From: UBA647 sp964400545
Lineage (GTDB): Bacteria; Acidobacteriota; Aminicenantia; UBA2199
Direction of reading: 5' to 3'
DNA: 10,404 nucleotides
NCBI GenBank assembly: GCA_964400545.1
Contig: CAYNUG010000077.1
Span: 1 to 10,404 of the forward strand
Shown here: in pieces, positions 6,864 through 10,404 of the stretch
Position numbering within the stretch: the stretch's first letter is position 1
Layout of the letters: each line of letters opens with the position of its first letter
The notes under the pieces: model-generated
Told to the model about the DNA's origin: nothing
Database searches by the model: none
The model's input: the letters and a program-made list of their open reading frames with translations, nothing else
Translations under genes and position numbers: made by a program

Positions 6864-7611
6864 TATGTCTTTTTTCGAGCATCTTGGTGAATTACGAAAA
6901 AGGATATTGCTTTCTTTTGTTTTTATTCTTGTTTTTTTTCTAATTTCCTGGACTTTTGTCGATAAACTATATCACTGGTTCTCTTTGCCGGTCCTTCAAT
7001 TTCTTCCTGCAGGAGAGAAACTGGCTTTTACATCATTAACAGAACCTTTTATGATGTATATAAAGATTGCATTCATTTCGGGAACATTCATAGCATCACC
7101 TTTCATATTCTATCAGTTGTGGGCATTTATTACTCCCGGACTCTATAAAAATGAAAAAGTAATGGTCATACCTTTTGTCTTGTCAACAACATTTTTCTTC
7201 ATTGTTGGAGGTGCATTCGGATACTATGCTGTTTTCCCATGGGCTTGCAAGTTCTTTCTTGAAGTTGGATCAGATTTTAAAGCGATAATAACAATTAATG
7301 ACTATTTTTCACTTGCTTTCAGAGTATTGCTGGGAATTTCGATAATATTTGAACTCCCGGTTCTTTCTTTTCTTCTTGCCAAGATGGGGATAATAACTTC
7401 AAAATTTTTATTAAAGAATTTCAAATATGCAATAGTGATCATATTTATTATAGCTGCAGTTATAACTCCCACACCAGATATTATCACCCAGTCAATGTTT
7501 GCGGTTCCGATGATGTTATTGTACTTGTTAAGCGTATTGGTCGCAAAAGTGGTCAATCCAATAGAAAAGAAAAAAGTAGCAAAGAATAAGGCTGACGCGA
7601 AATCAAAATGA
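6844..7611 (+). CDS. tatC: Twin-arginine translocase subunit TatC
   Basis: A 255-residue polytopic inner-membrane protein that recognises twin-arginine signal peptides and recruits TatA. The N-terminal cytoplasmic signature FFEHLGELRKRI includes Glu16 and Arg18, matching the conserved FEHLxELRxR motif. The first cytoplasmic loop has PGLYKNEK with Glu104, matching the signal-binding glutamate of the family. Other conserved landmarks are TEPF at 66-69, FYQLWAFITPGLY at 89-101, Glu170 in FELPV, and AVITPTPD at 205-212. About six membrane helices are visible and the tail is Lys-rich. A second Met at residue 8 is possible, but the ATG at 6844 has a GGAGG ribosome-binding site six bases upstream, inside tatA. 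The overlap implies translational coupling. It converges with the sulfur operon across 35 bp. Confidence 0.97.
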   Translation: MKVKASDMSFFEHLGELRKRILLSFVFILVFFLISWTFVDKLYHWFSLPVLQFLPAGEKLAFTSLTEPFMMYIKIAFISGTFIASPFIFYQLWAFITPGLYKNEKVMVIPFVLSTTFFFIVGGAFGYYAVFPWACKFFLEVGSDFKAIITINDYFSLAFRVLLGISIIFELPVLSFLLAKMGIITSKFLLKNFKYAIVIIFIIAAVITPTPDIITQSMFAVPMMLLYLLSVLVAKVVNPIEKKKVAKNKADAKSK

Positions 7612-7646
7612 TCTATCCGATCAGTCTTGATACTTCTCTAAAAAGA

Positions 7647-8141
7647 TCATGTGAATATTATCTGACCTCCTGCCGCCTTCTCATAAAAATCGCCAATGGT
7701 AAGGATATCATCCATATCATCGTATAAATCTTCTCTTTTCAGTTTGAACATATCTACTGCAAGTTTGCAACCGTAAATTTTTCCTCCGGATGCATGGATC
7801 ATATCAAGAAATTCCTCAACCGGAGGAATATCAAGCTTATCCATTCCCTTTCTCATCATAGAAGAAACTCCGGCTTCCACTCCGGGAATCATCCCTAACA
7901 GGGTAGGGAAAGGCAAACCCCCAGGCATTGTCATTGCTGGATTTCCGACGGTTGCGGTATGAAGTTTGTTCATCTTTTTCTTTGTGATCGCATCAAGACC
8001 GAAGAAAGTGAAGAAAATATTTGCCTCTATACCTTCCATTCTCGCTCCATTTGCCATTACCAGAGATGCGTATACATCCTCAAGATTTCCTTTTGCACAG
8101 ATTACCGATACTTTTTTTATTTTTTCTTTTTGTGTTGGCAT
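7647..8141 (-). CDS. DsrE/DsrF/DrsH-like family sulfur-carrier protein
   Basis: A 164-residue soluble protein with no signal peptide. It opens with a strand and nucleotide-like loop (VSVICAKGNLEDVYASL, about residues 11-27), then ANIFFTFFGLDAI at 40-52, a Met/Gly/Pro-rich central loop (about 66-90), and GGKIYGCKLAVDMF at 119-132 carrying Cys125. That last motif, with its single cysteine, is the conserved persulfide-carrying site of the DsrE3/DsrE_2 group. Cys15 is a second cysteine near the N-terminus. Family members bind and transfer sulfane sulfur in sulfur oxidation, often with TusA, DsrC-like or rhodanese partners. It is the last gene of the leftward operon, 11 bp after the TusE/DsrC-like gene, with a GGAG ribosome-binding site. 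The protein-level call is firm; partner and direction of transfer are inferred from context. Confidence 0.88.
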   Translation of the reverse strand: MPTQKEKIKKVSVICAKGNLEDVYASLVMANGARMEGIEANIFFTFFGLDAITKKKMNKLHTATVGNPAMTMPGGLPFPTLLGMIPGVEAGVSSMMRKGMDKLDIPPVEEFLDMIHASGGKIYGCKLAVDMFKLKREDLYDDMDDILTIGDFYEKAAGGQIIFT

Positions 8142-8152
8142 TATTACTCCAA

Positions 8153-8467
8153 TCAGACACAGCCGGAAGGTTTCGGAACTCCTGCAATAAGTGTTGCCTT
8201 CTTTAACGGCCCATCAGGAAAGAGCGCATAAAATGCTTTTATATCTACAACTCCTGATTTTCCGATCTTTCTGATAGACAAGGAAGAACCGTTACGAACC
8301 TCCTTTTGAATATGTTCGATAACCTCCCAGTGCTTTGCGGTCAGCTCATTGATACCATTTTCCTTAGCAAGAGCTTTTGCTACATCTTTGTTCCATTGAT
8401 CCTGATTGATCATATAACCATTATCATCAACCTCGATTTTAACGCCGCCGATTTCTTTTTGTGACAT
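8153..8467 (-). CDS. TusE/DsrC family sulfur-relay protein, single-cysteine type
   Basis: A 104-residue cytoplasmic protein. Conserved landmarks are DDNGYMINQDQWNKD at 14-28, ELTAKHWEVIEHIQKE at 41-56, and a C-terminal arm LFPDGPLKKATLIAGVPKP ending SGCV. The penultimate Cys103 is the invariant cysteine that carries sulfur. Eleven residues upstream, where true DsrC has its second cysteine, this protein has Thr92, as in E. coli TusE. It therefore cannot form the intramolecular trisulfide described for DsrC with sulfite reductase, and likely works by a single-cysteine persulfide relay. Compared with E. coli TusE, about seven residues are missing before the LFP motif. A near-perfect ribosome-binding site (AAGGAGG) precedes the ATG. 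Its place between DsrE-like and DUF1641/SQR genes argues for sulfide metabolism rather than tRNA thiolation. Confidence 0.9.
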   Translation of the reverse strand: MSQKEIGGVKIEVDDNGYMINQDQWNKDVAKALAKENGINELTAKHWEVIEHIQKEVRNGSSLSIRKIGKSGVVDIKAFYALFPDGPLKKATLIAGVPKPSGCV

Positions 8468-8485
8468 TTCTGTCCTCCTTATAGA

Positions 8486-9142
8486 TTATTTAGTATATTG
8501 TTTTGAAGCAATTTTTGCAATATCAAGCATTGTATCCAACGAATTTAATATTTCCCTGCTTCTCAATTTTTTGAATAAGCTGAAAATGGAAACTTTCCTC
8601 TTTTTTTTGAAGTCATAGGTCTCAACAGATTCAATTATTTTTTCAATTCTTTCCAGCTTTTCAGGTGTTGTTAGTTTTTTTACGGTTTTCATTGCAAGGA
8701 TCATAGAATTCCCAAAATTTGTGACATCTTCAGGATCAAAATTCTCATTAAAAGTACTAATGATCCCAACCGATCTGCTTAATGATTCGAGAATTCCTTT
8801 TTGTTCAAGTTCATGAAGTTTTGTAATAAAATCGTCAACGATCTCGCGGGTTAGCGGACCGATATCTTCGGAAAATTCAACAAAACTTTGTAACTGATCA
8901 AGAAGCTTTGAAATATTATTGATATTTCTGAGTGTTTTTTTTATCATGGAAAGGAAATCTTGACTTCTGAAGTGAAAATCAACATCGGACATGAAATCTA
9001 CAACTTCATTAAATGCATCTTTTGCAAAGAGAGAGAAATCCTCCTTAAAATCATCGATCGAGCTAAGTCTGTTAGTCAGATTTGTTACCTGTTCAGTTAA
9101 AAAATCTATTTTTTTGTTTAATTGTTTAATATCTTCGTTCAT
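8486..9142 (-). CDS. DUF1641-like helical protein of the SQR operon
   Basis: A 218-residue, almost entirely helical, charged protein with no signal peptide, transmembrane segment or cysteine. The first 30 residues (KQLNKKIDFLTEQVTNLTNRL) form a heptad-like coiled coil. Residues about 140-172 (NFGNSMILAMKTVKKLTTP, then EKLERI) resemble the DUF1641 core, a domain found beside sulfide:quinone oxidoreductases and formate dehydrogenases in several bacteria and archaea. Its biochemical function is not established. The lack of cysteines excludes it as a persulfide carrier and fits a scaffold or regulator of the neighbouring flavoprotein. It starts 9 bp after the SQR stop with an AGGAAA ribosome-binding site, so tight coexpression is expected. 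The family call is from pattern only and less certain than for its neighbours. Confidence 0.65.
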   Translation of the reverse strand: MNEDIKQLNKKIDFLTEQVTNLTNRLSSIDDFKEDFSLFAKDAFNEVVDFMSDVDFHFRSQDFLSMIKKTLRNINNISKLLDQLQSFVEFSEDIGPLTREIVDDFITKLHELEQKGILESLSRSVGIISTFNENFDPEDVTNFGNSMILAMKTVKKLTTPEKLERIEKIIESVETYDFKKKRKVSIFSLFKKLRSREILNSLDTMLDIAKIASKQYTK

Positions 9143-9151
9143 CAGAATTTC

Positions 9152-10387
9152 CTATACTTTCCATTTCCCTTTAAGGCTCATCTGAGCTTCCAGGGGAAGT
9201 TCTCCACCTCTCATAAGAATATTCCAGTATATCCATCTGAAAGTCATTTTCCCCCAGTGGTTCATTTTTGTTTCCTGAAGCAATGAAAAAGGTCCAAAAC
9301 CAGGAACAGGGAATTTGCCGGGAAGCGGTTCTGTATCGTAGTTGAAATCGATCAGTATCCCTTTTCCGAAGCCTGATTCAATATAACAATTTGCATGACC
9401 ATCAAATTCGGGACTTATTTCCATATCATCCATTCTTCTTATTAGATTCTTAACAAGGATATCAGACTCAAAATGGGCAACAGATCCGGCCTTGGAACTT
9501 GGAAGATCGGTAGCATCTCCCGCAATGAATATATTATCCTTTGCTTTTGACATTAATGTATGTTTTTCGGTCGGGACAAAGTTTAGATCGTCTCCGATTC
9601 CAGACCTGCCAATAACTTCATCACCCATATTAGTTGGAATGGAAACAAGGAGATCATAATCAATCTCTTTCCCTTCATATGAACTTAATATTTTTTTTTC
9701 TGAATCAACTGCCGAAATATTGAAATCAGGTGATATCTTTATGTTTTTCCTTTCAACTATCTCTCCGAGATATTTTGATGCTATTGGTTTTGTAAATGCT
9801 CCGGAAAGAGGGGTAACATATTCTATCTCCACCTTATCTCTGATACCCTGTTCCGTGAACCACCAATCTGCAAGGAATACAAATTCCAATGGCGCTACGG
9901 GGCATTTTATAGGCATTTCAGCAATATTAACTACCATTTTCCCACCTTTCCAATATCTAAGAAAATGAGCCAGATCAATAGCACCATCAGGAGTATAAAA
10001 ATCAAAAATCGTTTTTTTCCATCCCGGTCCTGTTAATCCTTCTGTCTCCTCAGGAGCTATTTTAGATCCGGTGGCGATAACAAGAAAATCATACATAACC
10101 TTTGTTTTGTCTTCAAGAATTATTCTATTCTTTTCAATTTCTATCAATTCGATCTTCTTTTGAATGAAATTAACATTTCCGGGAAGATAATCTCTTCTGG
10201 GTTTGTAGACCATATTTTTAGAATAGATACCGAATGGAATAAAAAGAAAACCTGGCTGATAATAGTGGATACTTGAATGATCAATTATAGTTATTGAAAT
10301 TTCCTCTTCAGGTATCATCTTTACCATTTTATTGACGATCATTGTTCCGGCAGATCCGGCACCCAGAATAACTATTTTTTTCATCAT
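9152..10387 (-). CDS. sqr: Sulfide:quinone oxidoreductase-type FAD flavoprotein, two-cysteine form
   Basis: A 411-residue flavoprotein. The FAD-binding fingerprint is GAGSAG at 9-14. LVIATGSK at 102-109 and IFIAGDATDLPSSKAG at 286-301 are the other dinucleotide-fold landmarks. Cys162 in PIKCPVAPLEF and Cys334 in NCYIESGFGK match the redox cysteine pair of SQR (the PVKCAGAP and TSCPLVTG motifs of human SQR). The third cysteine of the Rhodobacter type is absent; Phe/Tyr occupy that region near 129-131. The C-terminus (MNHWGKMTFRWIYWNILMRGG) is an aromatic, amphipathic segment like the monotopic membrane anchor of SQR. The expected role is oxidation of sulfide to sulfane sulfur, with electrons passed through FAD to quinone at the inner membrane. 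No signal peptide or twin-arginine motif is present. The strong GAGGTGAT ribosome-binding site supports the first of two adjacent ATGs; the second, at 10384, is equally possible. It is the first gene of the operon in the window. Confidence 0.87.
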   Translation of the reverse strand: MMKKIVILGAGSAGTMIVNKMVKMIPEEEISITIIDHSSIHYYQPGFLFIPFGIYSKNMVYKPRRDYLPGNVNFIQKKIELIEIEKNRIILEDKTKVMYDFLVIATGSKIAPEETEGLTGPGWKKTIFDFYTPDGAIDLAHFLRYWKGGKMVVNIAEMPIKCPVAPLEFVFLADWWFTEQGIRDKVEIEYVTPLSGAFTKPIASKYLGEIVERKNIKISPDFNISAVDSEKKILSSYEGKEIDYDLLVSIPTNMGDEVIGRSGIGDDLNFVPTEKHTLMSKAKDNIFIAGDATDLPSSKAGSVAHFESDILVKNLIRRMDDMEISPEFDGHANCYIESGFGKGILIDFNYDTEPLPGKFPVPGFGPFSLLQETKMNHWGKMTFRWIYWNILMRGGELPLEAQMSLKGKWKV

Positions 10388-10404
10388 ATCACCTCTAAAT
10401 TTTT

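Noticed and set aside
7609..7623. Hairpin TGATC-TATCC-GATCA between tatC and the sulfur operon as a terminator
   Set aside because: The stem is only five base pairs with three A/T pairs. On the minus strand it is followed by only four T residues. It is too weak to call, although some termination between these convergent genes is expected.
7959..8231. Several rightward open frames opposite the DsrE-like and TusE-like genes
   Set aside because: They are Phe/Leu/Ser-rich shadows of two confidently recognised genes with good ribosome-binding sites on the other strand.
10325..10387. Twin-arginine signal on the SQR, which would link it to the nearby tat genes
   Set aside because: The N-terminus MMKKIVILGAGSAG goes straight into the FAD-binding loop; there is no Arg-Arg pair and no signal peptide.

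Overview
The window is AT-rich (by eye about one third G+C) and densely coding. It comes from a Gram-negative bacterium using the standard genetic code. It carries a periplasmic M23 peptidase, a TonB-receptor-like outer-membrane barrel, a Tat secretion pair and a sulfide:quinone oxidoreductase. The style of the envelope proteins (secreted M23 with long beta-rich tail, periplasmic PAP2, large barrels) fits FCB-group or Acidobacteria/Aminicenantes-like candidate lineages. The phylum cannot be settled from this sequence alone.

Layout. A partial leftward gene (1-424) encodes the start of a secreted WD40-like (PD40/TolB-type) propeller protein. It diverges from a rightward block across an 80-bp spacer with two facing promoter-like elements. 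That block holds a CoA-binding-domain protein (505-894), an M23 metallopeptidase (908-3124), a PAP2 phosphatase interrupted by one in-frame TAA (3160-4038), and a large outer-membrane barrel (4045-6417). After an 89-bp AT-rich spacer come tatA (6507-6863) and tatC (6844-7611), overlapping by 20 bp. A leftward operon (10387 down to 7647) converges on tatC. In transcription order it encodes an SQR-type flavoprotein, a DUF1641-like protein, a single-cysteine TusE/DsrC-family protein and a DsrE/DsrF/DrsH-like protein. All gaps in it are under 20 bp and every gene has a Shine-Dalgarno sequence.

How the genes fit together. The left half is cell-envelope biology: peptidoglycan remodelling, lipid phosphate hydrolysis, outer-membrane transport and protein export. 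The right half reads as a compact sulfide-oxidation and sulfur-relay module. The flavoprotein would oxidise sulfide and generate sulfane sulfur, and the DsrE-like and TusE/DsrC-like proteins would carry it on cysteine persulfides. The DUF1641 protein is an accessory of unknown role. This module is the most interesting part of the window, followed by the broken PAP2 gene and a group of Shine-Dalgarno-lacking, probably leaderless starts at 424(-), 505(+) and 3160(+). No tRNA, rRNA, CRISPR array or insertion sequence was seen.
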